Shown here: positions 1 through 8,459 of the stretch, in pieces
How the letters are laid out: every line of letters begins with the position of its first letter
How positions within the stretch are numbered: position 1 is the first letter of the stretch
DNA from: an uncultured Massilia sp.
GTDB lineage: Bacteria; Pseudomonadota; Gammaproteobacteria; Burkholderiales; Burkholderiaceae_D
Direction of reading: 5' to 3'
DNA: 64,000 nt
Assembly (NCBI GenBank): GCA_913778765.1
Contig: CAJYXO010000116.1
Span: 124,001-188,000, forward strand
Program-made: the position numbers and the translations under genes
Notes under the pieces: model-generated
Databases searched by the model: none
What the model saw: the letters and a program-made list of their open reading frames with translations, nothing else
What the model was told of the DNA's origin: nothing

Positions 1-29
1 ACGCCTTCCTCGCGCAGACCCTGCGCTGA
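1..29 (+). CDS. 3' end of an unidentified gene
   Basis: A reading frame open from the window edge ends in TGA at 27-29, reading AFLAQTLR before the stop. The first minus-strand gene begins its 3' end at 225 and only repeats lie between, so this is plausibly the C-terminus of a plus-strand gene lying mostly outside the window. Eight residues are too few to name it. Confidence 0.35.
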
Positions 30-61
30 GCGTCCACGGAAAGCGCCTGTCCCGCGACCGA

Positions 62-127
62 AAACGTCGTCCCCGCTGCCTTGAAACGGCGTCTCCGCTG
101 CCTTGAAACGTCGTCCCCGCTGCCTTG
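62..127. repeat. 22-bp tandem repeat, three copies, derived from the REP element
   Basis: Three consecutive 22-bp units run 62-83, 84-105 and 106-127. Each starts AAACGTCGTCCCCGCTGCC apart from two substitutions in the middle unit. The array runs straight into the full palindromic element at 131, whose first 15 bases match the start of the unit, so it looks like tandem amplification of the left edge of the REP element. Confidence 0.8.
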
Positions 128-130
128 AAA

Positions 131-216
131 CGTCGTCCCCGCGCAGGCGGGGATCCAAGTTGCGCGCTTTACGGTAACGCACGCAGAACTTGGGCCCCCG
201 CCTGCGCGGGGGCGAC
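131..216. repeat. REP-like bipartite palindrome, copy 1
   Basis: Two inverted arms, each with its own hairpin (CCCCGCGCAGGCGGGG and CCCCCGCCTGCGCGGGGG), flank about 30 bp of spacer and together form a larger inverted repeat (CGTCGTCCCC...CAAGTT facing AACTTGGG...GGGGGCGACG). The same structure recurs at 15582, 23467 and 43028, with a half copy at 11845. All lie between genes. Confidence 0.85.
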
Positions 217-224
217 GGTAAGGC

Positions 225-989
225 TTACTTGCCTGCGGTCGTACCCGACTTCGCCGACGGCATCTGCTGCGCCGACTTCAGGTGCTGCGCCACCACCGGC
301 TCGGTCTTGTCGACCAGGGCCTTCACTTCCGGATCCTTGGCTTTCTTGGAGGCGGCCATCAGCTTCGAGTGCACGGTCTTGTGGTCCTGCACGCCGGCCT
401 GCTTCATGTAGGCCTTGTCGAAGTCGGCGCCGCTCATCTTCTCGAGCTTGGCGGCCATGGCCTTGTGCTTGGCGTCCGGCTCGGTCGGCAGGGTCACGCC
501 GCGGGCCTGGGCCAGGGCCTGCACTTCCTTCAGGTTGGCGGAGTGGTCGTCGATCATCTGCTGGCCGAAGGCTTTCACTTCGCTGCTGGTGCCCTTGCTC
601 TGGGCCATCTTGCCGCCTTCGACTTCGGCCATGTCGGCCATCGCCATGTCCTTCAGGATGCCTTCGTCACCCTTGCTCAGCTTGGCGCCCGAGGCGGTCG
701 CGCCGGCCGCGCCGCTGGCGCCGGTCTGGCCCATGCCCGAGGAGCTGGCGCCCATCGACTTGTTCATCTTGGTGGCCTGGTTGCCGCGGTTCTCCATGCC
801 GGTGCTGTTGCTGTTGTCCATCGTCCCGTCCTTGGTCGTCTTGCCGGCCTGGTTGGGATTGGTGCTGCTGGTGCCGGTCTGCGACGGGCTCGAACCGACC
901 GAAGTCTGGGCGTGGACGCCGACGGCGCCGAACATGGCGGCGACTGCCGAGATGGCCAGCAGCCCTTTCAAGGATTTATTGTTCTGCAT
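225..989 (-). CDS. secreted DUF4142 protein
   Basis: The 254-residue protein starts with a Sec signal peptide (residues 1-28, ending VHAQ). A Ser/Gly/Thr/Asn-rich low-complexity linker follows to about residue 100, then a helical domain with the DUF4142 pattern (EGKMAQSKGTSSEVKAFGQ..., IDDHSANLKEVQALA). DUF4142 proteins are ferritin-like four-helix bundles exported to the periplasm; their biochemical role is unproven and they are often linked to stress or envelope functions. It is transcribed towards the window edge with REP repeats immediately downstream. The family call is firm. The function is unknown. Confidence 0.85.
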   Translation of the reverse strand: MQNNKSLKGLLAISAVAAMFGAVGVHAQTSVGSSPSQTGTSSTNPNQAGKTTKDGTMDNSNSTGMENRGNQATKMNKSMGASSSGMGQTGASGAAGATASGAKLSKGDEGILKDMAMADMAEVEGGKMAQSKGTSSEVKAFGQQMIDDHSANLKEVQALAQARGVTLPTEPDAKHKAMAAKLEKMSGADFDKAYMKQAGVQDHKTVHSKLMAASKKAKDPEVKALVDKTEPVVAQHLKSAQQMPSAKSGTTAGK

Positions 990-1102
990 ATCGCTCTCCT
1001 GATCTTATATGTGAGGTCCCGTGTACAAATGACAACGGCGTTCGCCAGTGTATCGCCGGGCTTTGCCGCACAGCGCGCGTTAGCCAACAGGAAATTTTCA
1101 CG

Positions 1103-1129
1103 AAAAAAACGGCCCCGCGGGACCGTTTT
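1103..1129 (-). terminator. intrinsic terminator downstream of the acid phosphatase gene
   Basis: On the minus strand a hairpin ACGGTCCCGCGGGGCCGT is followed by seven T residues, about 43 bp past the phosphatase stop codon. The other side also has four T residues, so it may work in both directions. Confidence 0.75.
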
Positions 1130-1146
1130 CAGGAGAGCCGGGACTG

Positions 1147-1188
1147 CTCAGCGGAAACTGAGCGGCCGCGCTCAGCGGAAACTGAGCG
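1147..1188. repeat. 24-bp-period tandem duplication across a stop codon
   Basis: CTCAGCGGAAACTGAGCG occurs at 1147-1164 and again at 1171-1188. Each copy carries a CTCAG/CTGAG palindrome. The second copy encodes the last residues and stop of the phosphatase gene. The first repeats the same tail and stop in frame, 24 bp downstream. Confidence 0.8.
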
Positions 1189-2845
1189 CGGCGGTCAGGT
1201 CGCCCGGCGGACGCGCGCCGCGCGCCTCGAAGGCGGCGTTGCGGGCGGCCAGGCCTTCCAGCAGCGGCAGGCCGTGCAGGCGGCTGATGAAGCGCAGGAT
1301 CGAGGTGGTGTCGTAGAAGTTGTGGTCGACCGCGCCCTTCTTCGCGAACGGCGAGACGACGATCGCCGGAATGCGCGAACCCGGGCCCCAGCGGTCGCCC
1401 TTGGGCGGCGCCACGTGGTCCCACCAGCCGCCGTTCTCGTCGAAGGTGACGACCACGACCATGTTGTTCCACTGCGGCGATTTCTTCAGGTGCTCGATGA
1501 CGTTGGCGACGTGGGCATCGCCCGATTCGATGTCCGAGTAACCGGCGTGCAGGTTCAGGTTGCCCTGCGGCTTGTAGAAGCTGACGGCCGGCAGGCGGCC
1601 GGCCACCACGTCGGCGATGAACTTGTTCGAGATCGGGCTGTCGCCCAGGCCGCCGTCGCGGATGTGCCGTTCACGCGCTGTCGTGCCCGGTGCGAACTGC
1701 TTGAAGTAATTGAAGGGCTGGTGGTGGTGCTGGAAGTTCGGGCGCGCGCCCTCGCCGCGGCCATCCAGCGCCGCCTGCCAGGCGCCGCCATACCAGGCCC
1801 ATTGCACGCCGCGCGCGGACAGCAGGTCGCCGATGGTGTCGTAGCTTTGCGGCGGCAGCACCGACGGGTCCATCGGATCGGCCATGTTCGCATCGCCGCC
1901 CGGCGCCGGGCGCACCCAGCTCGGCTGGTAAGGCGGGGCCATGGTGTTGACCGCATAGCCGTCCGGCGTGATGGCGCCGTGGTTGACGAACTTCGGCTTG
2001 CCCTCCAGCGCCGACCTCGGCGAGTCCGGCGCCACCGCCAGGCGCACGCCCTGCGGTCCGTCTTCCGTGACGGCGATCTTCTTCTTGGCCGGCGTATCGA
2101 AGGCGTTGAAGAATTCCGGCGTGCGGCCGCTGATCAGGAACTGGTGGTTCAGGTAGGAGCCGCCGAAAGCCGCCATGAAGAAGTTGTCGCACAGCGTGAA
2201 CTCGCGCGCGATCTGGTACAGGCCCAGGTTCTTTGGCGTCTCGCCGTAATGCCCCATCACCAGCGCGCCGCTGTCGCCCCAGGCGACGAAGCCGTCGTTC
2301 CTGCCGCCGTTGATCTGCATCTGGTTATGGTAGAAGTTGTGCACCAGGTCGCGCGTGACGAGGCCTTCCGGCAGCGGCTTGCCCTGCGCATCGGCCAGCG
2401 CGAACGGGGCGTTCGGCAGGTGCTGGATGTCGTCTTCCTTGATGATGTAATCCTTGCCGCCCAGGTTCTGGCGCGCCGGCACCATGCCGCCCCAGATCTT
2501 CGGCAGTTCGGGCAGCACGCTGCCGTCGCGGTCCTTTTGCGCGGCGGCCTGCGCCGGCACGCCCGAGAGCGGCTGGGCCAGGCCCGGGAAATCCGCGAAC
2601 AGGTTGTTGAAGCTGCGGTTCTCGAGATAGATCACGACCACGTTCTTGACGTGCTCCCTGAGCTTGGCGTCGAGCGAGCCTTTGACGACCTTCGCCGCCT
2701 TCGGATGCGCCGTGGCCGCTTCGCTTGCGGCCGGCAGCGTGGTCGACAGGCCGACCGCGGCAGCGGCCTGGAAGATCTTGCGGCGCGAAGGATTGGCGGG
2801 CTGGCCGGATTCCGGCAGCGCGTGGTCGGGTTGCTGGTCTTGCAC
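1172..2845 (-). CDS. Tat-exported acid phosphatase / phospholipase C family phosphoesterase
   Basis: 557 residues beginning at a GTG with GGAGA six bases upstream. A twin-arginine signal (SRRKIFQAAAAVG, residues about 20-32) marks folded export. The phosphoesterase domain opens with VVVIYLENRSFNNLF (metal-binding Asn/Glu region), contains SYLNHQFLISG and ends with the family signature VVTFDENGGWWDHV. This matches the AcpA/PLC superfamily (metal-dependent hydrolysis of phosphomonoesters or phospholipids outside the cytoplasm). The substrate cannot be told from sequence. Its last five codons lie in a 24-bp tandem duplication. Confidence 0.85.
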   Translation of the reverse strand: MQDQQPDHALPESGQPANPSRRKIFQAAAAVGLSTTLPAASEAATAHPKAAKVVKGSLDAKLREHVKNVVVIYLENRSFNNLFADFPGLAQPLSGVPAQAAAQKDRDGSVLPELPKIWGGMVPARQNLGGKDYIIKEDDIQHLPNAPFALADAQGKPLPEGLVTRDLVHNFYHNQMQINGGRNDGFVAWGDSGALVMGHYGETPKNLGLYQIAREFTLCDNFFMAAFGGSYLNHQFLISGRTPEFFNAFDTPAKKKIAVTEDGPQGVRLAVAPDSPRSALEGKPKFVNHGAITPDGYAVNTMAPPYQPSWVRPAPGGDANMADPMDPSVLPPQSYDTIGDLLSARGVQWAWYGGAWQAALDGRGEGARPNFQHHHQPFNYFKQFAPGTTARERHIRDGGLGDSPISNKFIADVVAGRLPAVSFYKPQGNLNLHAGYSDIESGDAHVANVIEHLKKSPQWNNMVVVVTFDENGGWWDHVAPPKGDRWGPGSRIPAIVVSPFAKKGAVDHNFYDTTSILRFISRLHGLPLLEGLAARNAAFEARGARPPGDLTAALSFR

Positions 2846-2883
2846 GGGATTCTCCTGGACGGACGCGGCGGACGGGACCGCGA

Positions 2884-2908
2884 AAACACCGATTATCGGT
2901 GTTTTTTT
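2884..2908. terminator. hairpin with T-tracts between the phosphatase and CYTH-CHAD genes
   Basis: AACACCGATTATCGGTGTT forms an 8-bp stem followed by T residues on the plus strand and by TTTT on the minus strand. It lies 143 bp after the CYTH-CHAD stop and 39 bp before the phosphatase start, so it most likely ends minus-strand transcription from the CYTH-CHAD gene. Confidence 0.5.
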
Positions 2909-3050
2909 CCAGGTGGAAAAGTATTGACGCGATGACGGTCAAACGCCTGTCACAATCGGACGCCAAACTACGCTCGCTCCTAGGGAAAAGAGCAAGGCGG
3001 CTCGGCCGCCCTACCGGCGCCGGCGGTCGGGAAATATACCGGCACCAAAT

Positions 3051-4571
3051 TCAGAACCCAGCACGTCCGCGCAGCCTGCGCCGCACATGCCTGCCCGCAC
3101 GCGGCAGGACATCAAGCGCGCGCACCGCCAGCACTCCCTCGATGAAACCGAGCAGCGCCAGTTCCTGCGGCACGCGTTCGCGCAACTGGGCGACCAGTTC
3201 GCGCGCGACGATGCTGTCGTTCAGCAGGCCCAGTTCGTCCTGCATGCCGGTCAGCAGGTCGTGGCGGCGCGCTTCCTTCTTGCCGTGGCTGAGGGCCTCG
3301 AAGAATTCGCGCGCATAGCGCTCCTTCTTGGCGGCGATGCGCACCTTGTGCAGGCTGGCGGGCTGCTTCAGGTCGTAGCCGCGGGCGCGCTTGCGCACAC
3401 GCGCGGCGGCGTGCTGCACCAGGCGCGGCGCGGTCTTGCCCACCTTCTGCTCCAGCGCGGCGGGCGGCGGCCCTTCCTCGCGCCAGCCCTGGCCGGTAAT
3501 CCAGGCGCCCAGGCCCAGCATCAGGCCCGTGTAGCGCGGGCTGCCGACGGCCGCGCGCACGCGGGCGCGGTGGCGCTCCGCTTCCTCGCGCGCCGCCACC
3601 TGCACGCGCGCCAGCGCCGGCTTGTGCTCGTCCGGCACCGGCAGGCCGGGCAGCAGCGATTCGATGAACACGTCCCAGTTGCGGGCGTCCCCGAGTTCGC
3701 CGGCCAGCCATTCGACTTCGTCCGCCAGCGGCGCCGGCAACTGCGCCAGGTCCTTCACCATCGCCAGCGCCGCGCGCAGGCGCCGCAGGCCGACCCGCAT
3801 CTGGTGCAGGCTTTCGACCTCGCCCGCCAGCACGCCCGGTTCGTTGGCCTGCATCTGCGTCAGGCAGTTGCGCAAAATGCCGGCCAGGGCCTCGCCCATG
3901 CTGGCCTTGCGCTTCAGCTTGACGGGCGTCGCCTTCACGGCGCGCGGGGCGACGGCGCCGGCCAGCGCATAGCCGCGCTCGGCCTTGCTGACGTTCTCGA
4001 TCCGCACCGGCACCGTCTCGTGCACCTGGCGCGCCAGCGCGTACAGGCCGGCCGGATCGCCGTCCTTCATCTCGAGCTCCAGCTCGCGCACGGCCGCCGT
4101 GCGGTCGCCGCATTGCAGTTCGCCCGTATCGAGCGCGCACTCGACCTGCATGCCGCCGTCCAGACCGAGCATCCAGCTAGCCCGCTTGACCTTGTTGGTG
4201 AATATGGGCTGCAGCGCCACCTCGTGCTTGCCGAACTGCCTGGCCAGCGCCGGCAAGGCGTCGCGCAACTGGCGTGCGAACAGCGCGCGATCCGGCTCGT
4301 CCGACGCTACCTCTGCTTCCAGCTCGACCCGCTGGTGCAGGCCGGCGACGACCGTGCCGCCGCCCTTCAGGGTCTGCACGTGGCGCGTGCCCTCGCTGCG
4401 CACGCGCAGGGCGAAGCCATGCTGCCACAGGGTGAAGTCGGCGGTGTCGAAATAGCGGTCGACGTGGTCGCGCTCGTCCGGCTTGCCGGTGCCGGCCGGG
4501 CGCAGGAGCGGAAGTTTCTTGATCTGGTTGACGCTGGCGGCATCGAGGGCCAGCTTGATTTCGCATTCCAT
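3051..4571 (-). CDS. CYTH and CHAD domain protein (inorganic triphosphatase-like)
   Basis: About 506 residues. The N-terminal CYTH domain carries the ExExK signature (ECEIK at residues 2-6) and alternating charged strands (DRYFDTADF, FALRVRSEG, QTLKGGG) that bind triphosphate and divalent metal. A His-rich helical CHAD domain follows from about residue 225 (LHQMRVGLRRLRAAL, LHKVRIAAKKERYAREF). CYTH-CHAD proteins such as E. coli YgiF hydrolyse inorganic triphosphate, and CHAD binds polyphosphate. An in-frame ATG lies at 4577, but AAGGAG directly abuts it and sits six bases from the ATG at 4571, so the latter is preferred. Confidence 0.9.
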   Translation of the reverse strand: MECEIKLALDAASVNQIKKLPLLRPAGTGKPDERDHVDRYFDTADFTLWQHGFALRVRSEGTRHVQTLKGGGTVVAGLHQRVELEAEVASDEPDRALFARQLRDALPALARQFGKHEVALQPIFTNKVKRASWMLGLDGGMQVECALDTGELQCGDRTAAVRELELEMKDGDPAGLYALARQVHETVPVRIENVSKAERGYALAGAVAPRAVKATPVKLKRKASMGEALAGILRNCLTQMQANEPGVLAGEVESLHQMRVGLRRLRAALAMVKDLAQLPAPLADEVEWLAGELGDARNWDVFIESLLPGLPVPDEHKPALARVQVAAREEAERHRARVRAAVGSPRYTGLMLGLGAWITGQGWREEGPPPAALEQKVGKTAPRLVQHAAARVRKRARGYDLKQPASLHKVRIAAKKERYAREFFEALSHGKKEARRHDLLTGMQDELGLLNDSIVARELVAQLRERVPQELALLGFIEGVLAVRALDVLPRAGRHVRRRLRGRAGF

Positions 4572-4652
4572 TGCCATCTCCTTTGGACAGCGCCACTGTA
4601 GCGCTTCCCGCGCAAAGCGGGCACACGGGTCGGCGAACGATGCTCGCCGCGC

Positions 4653-5453
4653 TCAGGCCGGAACGCCCACGATGACGCTGGACGCCTTGAAGATGGCCGC
4701 CGCCTGCCCGCCCACGGCCAGGCCCATGGACTCGCTGCTCTCGCGGGTGACGATGGCGGCGATGGAGCCGCCGCCCGCCAGGTCGATCACGACTTCGGTG
4801 TTGACCGCGCCCGGCTCGACGCGGGCGATGGCGCCGGCCAGGCGGTTGCGGGCCGAATAGCGCGCGCCGTCCTCGCCGGTCACCAGGATGATCGACGAGG
4901 ATTTCACCAGCGCGAAGGCTTCGGCGCCCACCTGCAGGCCGAGATTGTCCACGCTTTCGTGGGTGACGATGGCGACGATGGTGTGGCCGCCGGCCACTTC
5001 CAGGGCAATCTCGTCGTTGACGGCGCCGCGCCTGAGCTGGGTGACGGTGCCGGAAAACTGGTTGCGTGCGCTGGTTCTCATGCTCATCTTCCTCACCAAA
5101 AGATAATCGTCGGCGATGCCGTCCGCGTGTTCGCTCAAGCGTTGGACGAAATTCCGGTGCTCGCGTTCGATCAGGCGGAAATTCGCCACCAGCTGTTCGC
5201 CGCGCGCGGTCAGGCGCGTGCCGCCGCCGCCCTTGCCGCCGGCCAGGCGCTCGACCAGCGGCTCGCCGGCCAGGTTGTTCATCGCGTCGATGGCGTCCCA
5301 GGCGGCCTTGTAGCTCATCCGGATCGCCTTGGCGGCCTGGGTGATCGAGCCGCACTCGGCGATTTTCGCCAGCAGCGCGATCCGCCCCGGCCCGCCGAGG
5401 CTGGCCCCGCCGACCGTCATCCAGATTTCGCCGTCCAGTCCGAATCCGCTCAT
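4653..5453 (-). CDS. modE: molybdate-responsive transcriptional regulator ModE
   Basis: 266 residues. The N-terminal LysR-like winged helix (about residues 20-115: GRIALLAKIAECGSITQAAKAIRMSYKAAWDAID) is followed by two tandem Mop molybdate-binding domains (about 124-190 and 196-262: SARNQFSGTVTQL, SARNRLAGAIARV). ModE binds molybdate and represses molybdate transport genes. The start overlaps the modC stop as ATGA, so it is translationally coupled as the last gene of modABC-modE. A matching operator lies upstream of modA, indicating autoregulation. Confidence 0.95.
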   Translation of the reverse strand: MSGFGLDGEIWMTVGGASLGGPGRIALLAKIAECGSITQAAKAIRMSYKAAWDAIDAMNNLAGEPLVERLAGGKGGGGTRLTARGEQLVANFRLIEREHRNFVQRLSEHADGIADDYLLVRKMSMRTSARNQFSGTVTQLRRGAVNDEIALEVAGGHTIVAIVTHESVDNLGLQVGAEAFALVKSSSIILVTGEDGARYSARNRLAGAIARVEPGAVNTEVVIDLAGGGSIAAIVTRESSESMGLAVGGQAAAIFKASSVIVGVPA

Positions 5454-6136
5454 GCTCTTTTCCAGTCGGGCGCGGCCTCGATGCGGCCCTCGCGCAAATC
5501 GACCACGTGGTCGCCGAACACGGCGGCATCCTCGGGGTCGTGGGTGATCAATACCATCGGCACCTGCAGGCGGTGCTGCAGCGCCTTCAGCTCGGTGCGC
5601 ATGAGGGCGCGCAGGGCCGGGTCCAGTGCGGCGAAGGGTTCGTCCAGCAGCAGCGCGCGCGGCTGCGTGACGAGGGCCCGCGCCAGTGCGGTGCGCTGCT
5701 TCTGCCCGCCCGACAGTTCGTGCGGATACTGGTCCGCCACCTGGCCCAGTTGAAACGCCTCGCACCAGTGCTCGGCCTGTGCCCGGCGCTGGTGGCGGCG
5801 CGGATTGAACCAGCCTTTCGACAGCGGGAAGGCGATGTTCTGGCGCACGGTCAGGTGCGGGAACAGCGCGTAGTCCTGGAACACGTAGGCGAGTTCGCGC
5901 CGCTGCGGCGGCAGGTCGATGCCCTCGGCCGCATCGAACAGCGTGTGGCCGTCGATGCGGACATGGCCGGCGTCCGGACGCAGCAGGCCGGCAATGGCCT
6001 TCAGGGTCAGGCTCTTGCCCGATCCGGAGGGGCCGAGAATGACGATGCGCTGGCTGTCCGTCTTCAGGCGCACGTCGAGGCTGAAGCTCTGCTTGCCGGC
6101 GATGAGGGTCTTGCGGATGTCGAGATCGAGCAGCAT
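5450..6136 (-). CDS. modC: molybdate ABC transporter ATPase ModC, lacking the Mop domain
   Basis: 228 residues containing a complete ABC ATPase: Walker A (GPSGSGKS), Q-loop (YVFQDYALFPHLTV), signature (LSGGQKQRTALARAL), Walker B (ALLLDEPFAALD) and H-switch (LITHDPEDA). ModC energises molybdate import through ModB. E. coli ModC is about 352 residues with a C-terminal Mop-type regulatory domain; that domain is absent here, as the protein ends 40 residues after the H-switch. Molybdate sensing in this operon may therefore fall to ModE alone. An AAGGA site precedes the ATG. Confidence 0.93.
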   Translation of the reverse strand: MLLDLDIRKTLIAGKQSFSLDVRLKTDSQRIVILGPSGSGKSLTLKAIAGLLRPDAGHVRIDGHTLFDAAEGIDLPPQRRELAYVFQDYALFPHLTVRQNIAFPLSKGWFNPRRHQRRAQAEHWCEAFQLGQVADQYPHELSGGQKQRTALARALVTQPRALLLDEPFAALDPALRALMRTELKALQHRLQVPMVLITHDPEDAAVFGDHVVDLREGRIEAAPDWKRA

Positions 6137-6145
6137 GACTGTCCT

Positions 6146-6814
6146 TCAGCGTCCGGCCAGGCGCCCCGGCGCCAGCCGGCCCGCGGTCAGCAGCACGGCC
6201 ACGCACACGAAGGAGGTCAGCAGCACCATCAGGTTGGCGGTGTCGTCCTGCCCGGCCTGCACGGCTTCGTAGACGGCGATCGACAGGGTCTGGGTGCGGC
6301 CGGGGATGCTGCCGGCCACCATCAGGGTCGCGCCGAACTCGCCCAATGCGCGCGCGAAGCCGAGCAGCACGCCGGCCAGGATGCCGCGCCAGGCCAGCGG
6401 CAGGGTCACGCGGAAGAACAGCGCCGCCTCGGACACGCCCAGCACGCGCGCGGCCTGTTCCAGCTGGCCGTCGACGGCCTCGAAGGCGGCGCGCGCCGGC
6501 TTGAACACCAGTGGGAAGATGACGATGGCGGCGGCGATCACGGCGCCCTGCCAGGTGAAGATCAGGTTGATGCCGAAACGGTCGTGCAGCCAGGCGCCCA
6601 GCCAGCCATGGCGGCCGATCAGCACCAGCAGGTAGTAGCCCAGCACCGTCGGCGGCATCACCATCGGCAGGGTCAGCAGGGTATCCAGCAGTTCACGGCC
6701 CGGAAAGCGCCGGCGCGCCAGCAGGAAGCCGACCGCGACCCCGAGCACCAGGTCGATCAGCGTGGCGCAGCCCGCGACCTTCAAGGAGAGCGCCAGCGCC
6801 GACCATGCGTTCAT
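6146..6814 (-). CDS. modB: molybdate ABC transporter permease ModB
   Basis: 222 residues with about five membrane segments. It carries the permease EAA-loop motif (EQAARVLGVSEAALFFRVTLPLAWRGILAG) that docks the ATPase, and the ModB-type sequence ARALGEFGATLMVAGSIPGRTQTL. It forms the inner-membrane channel for molybdate. The ATG overlaps the modA stop as ATGA, and modC begins 9 bp after its own stop, so the genes form one operon. Confidence 0.95.
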   Translation of the reverse strand: MNAWSALALSLKVAGCATLIDLVLGVAVGFLLARRRFPGRELLDTLLTLPMVMPPTVLGYYLLVLIGRHGWLGAWLHDRFGINLIFTWQGAVIAAAIVIFPLVFKPARAAFEAVDGQLEQAARVLGVSEAALFFRVTLPLAWRGILAGVLLGFARALGEFGATLMVAGSIPGRTQTLSIAVYEAVQAGQDDTANLMVLLTSFVCVAVLLTAGRLAPGRLAGR

Positions 6815-7554
6815 GGTGTCTGGAAGCCGTATTTCGCCAGGATCGCCTTCCCCGCCGGCGACAGCAGGTAATCGACGAAGGCCTTGGCCTCGGCCGGATT
6901 GGCGGCGGCGGCGGTGCGCGCGACCGGGTAGCCGATGGCGACATCCAGCGGCACGTCGAAGGCGACCTTGACCTTGTCTTGCATGACGGCGGCGTCGGTG
7001 CCATACACGAAGCCGCCGTCGACCTCGCCGCGCGCCACGTAATCGAGCGACTGGCGCACGTTCTGGGTGTTGATCGCCTTGGCGGAGATACCGGGCCACA
7101 GTTTCGCCGCTTCGAGCGCATGCCGGGTGTAGCGGCCGACCGGCACGCTGGCCGGATTGCCGATCGCGACCTTCTGCACGGCCGGCTGGCCCAGGTCCTG
7201 CAGGCTACCGAGCGCCAGTCTGCCGTCGCGCGGGACGATCACGACCAGGCTGTTGCGCGCGAAGTCGCGGCGCTCGCCCTTGGCCACCAGTCCCGCTTTT
7301 TCGGCCTGGTCCATGGTTTCCATGTCGGCGGAGGCGAACACGTCGACCGGCGCGCCCTTGGCCATCTGCTGCAGCAGGGCGCCGGACGCGCCGAAGTTCA
7401 GCAGCACCTTGGCGCCGGCATGCCGGGCCTCGTAGCCGGCGGCGATGTCGCGGAAGGCGTTGGTCAGGCTGGCCGCGGCGGAGACGTGCAGGTCGGCGGC
7501 TTGCGCAAGGCTGACGGCCAGGCTGATGGCAATCGCTGCGGCAACTTTTTGCAT
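6811..7554 (-). CDS. modA: molybdate ABC transporter periplasmic binding protein ModA
   Basis: About 247 residues from the ATG at 7554, chosen because it opens a Sec signal peptide (MQKVAAAIAISLAVSLAQA) and has GAGGGA upstream; a longer frame exists but starts within the promoter region. The mature part has the type II binding-protein signature of ModA: LHVSAAASLTNAFRDIAAGYE, LLNFGASGALLQQMAKGAPVDVFASAD, and a C-terminal FVDYLLSPAGKAILAKYGF. It captures molybdate or tungstate in the periplasm for ModBC. Confidence 0.95.
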   Translation of the reverse strand: MQKVAAAIAISLAVSLAQAADLHVSAAASLTNAFRDIAAGYEARHAGAKVLLNFGASGALLQQMAKGAPVDVFASADMETMDQAEKAGLVAKGERRDFARNSLVVIVPRDGRLALGSLQDLGQPAVQKVAIGNPASVPVGRYTRHALEAAKLWPGISAKAINTQNVRQSLDYVARGEVDGGFVYGTDAAVMQDKVKVAFDVPLDVAIGYPVARTAAAANPAEAKAFVDYLLSPAGKAILAKYGFQTP

Positions 7555-7585
7555 GACGAAAATCCCTCGGCAATGTGGATAAAAC

Positions 7586-7609
7586 CGCAATATACACGAA
7601 TATATAGCG
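7586..7609 (-). promoter_or_regulatory. ModE operator upstream of modA
   Basis: Read on the minus strand, the palindrome CGCTATATA-N6-TATATTGCG lies 32 bp upstream of the modA start. It closely matches the known E. coli ModE box (inverted CGCTATATA half-sites separated by 6-7 bp), with one mismatch in the second half. Confidence 0.85.
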
Positions 7610-7705
7610 CTGCGTGATCCGGTCCTGACGCAGAGCAGACTCATCCAGCCGGCATGGCGCTACCTTACGCATTGCGCATTGCGCATTCATGCAAAGGAGA
7701 CAACC

Positions 7706-8455
7706 ATGGCACGTTTCGGTGTCGAGGCGATCCGCTACTTCAACCACGCGCGGGCGGCAAACGTGGACACGGCGGGCGACCTCACCTACACCTTCAACCG
7801 GAGTAACGGCCTCGACGCCAAACTGCGCGCGGCCGGCCACACGCGCGCCTTCTACTGGGCGAACACCAACGTCTTCGAAACCGATTTGCGCGACAGCGAC
7901 CAGGGCGGCGACGACCGCCGCTGGGCGGACGACGTCGACCTGTTCTGGATCGAGACCCACGGCAACCACGACGCGGCCGGCCATGCCACGTTGCTGTACG
8001 ACACGCCGGCCACCGAGTGGTTCGGCAACTCCTCGCGCTGGCAGCTGGGCGAGGACTGGAACAACGAATGGGTGATGGCCTATTCCTGCGACACCGCGGC
8101 GCTGGCCACCATCGCCGGCCTGTGGAACATCTTCGCGCGCATGCACATCTTCTGCGGCGCCTGGGACTTGATGTGGGACGGCATCACCACCGACGAATGC
8201 GGCGAGGACGTGGGCGACAACCTGGTCCACGGCGATACCGTGTCGCGCGCCTGGCACGACGGCGTCTCCGACTGGTACGTCGACAACCACCCGGTCACGG
8301 TGTGCGTGGGCGATGCCGCCACCTGGAACGGCGGGAACATCCGCTGGGAGCGCAGCGCGATCAACCGCGATCATCTGTGGGGCCACGGCAGCGTGGACCC
8401 GGACCTGGCGCCTGCCCGGCAGGCCTGCCTGCTGTGGTACTGGACGGAGGGCTGA
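7706..8455 (+). CDS. DUF6345 protein with a caspase-like His-Cys pair
   Basis: 249 residues, ATG preceded by AAGGAGA. No signal peptide or membrane segment, so presumably cytoplasmic. The pattern fits DUF6345: FGVEAIRYFNHA at the N-terminus, FYWANTNVFETDL, then VDLFWIETHGNHD (His85-Gly86 after a hydrophobic strand), WVMAYSCDT (Cys128 after a hydrophobic strand), and HIFCGAWDLMWDG. A hydrophobic strand ending in His-Gly plus a second ending in Ser/Ala-Cys is the hallmark of clan CD peptidases (caspases, gingipains, legumains), so a cysteine-protease-like fold is inferred. Activity is unproven. The next gene starts 4 bp after its stop. It is divergent from modA, with a 7-bp triple repeat (7668-7687) upstream. 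Confidence 0.6.
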   Translation: MARFGVEAIRYFNHARAANVDTAGDLTYTFNRSNGLDAKLRAAGHTRAFYWANTNVFETDLRDSDQGGDDRRWADDVDLFWIETHGNHDAAGHATLLYDTPATEWFGNSSRWQLGEDWNNEWVMAYSCDTAALATIAGLWNIFARMHIFCGAWDLMWDGITTDECGEDVGDNLVHGDTVSRAWHDGVSDWYVDNHPVTVCVGDAATWNGGNIRWERSAINRDHLWGHGSVDPDLAPARQACLLWYWTEG

Positions 8456-8459
8456 CATC

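Noticed and set aside
62-127. CRISPR-like direct repeats
   Set aside because: The 22-bp units are contiguous with no spacers, and no cas genes are present. They are a tandem amplification of a REP edge.
125-2935. 936-codon plus-strand frame over the first two genes
   Set aside because: It begins inside a REP element and covers two genuine minus-strand genes; the product is Arg/Ser/Pro-rich without any domain.
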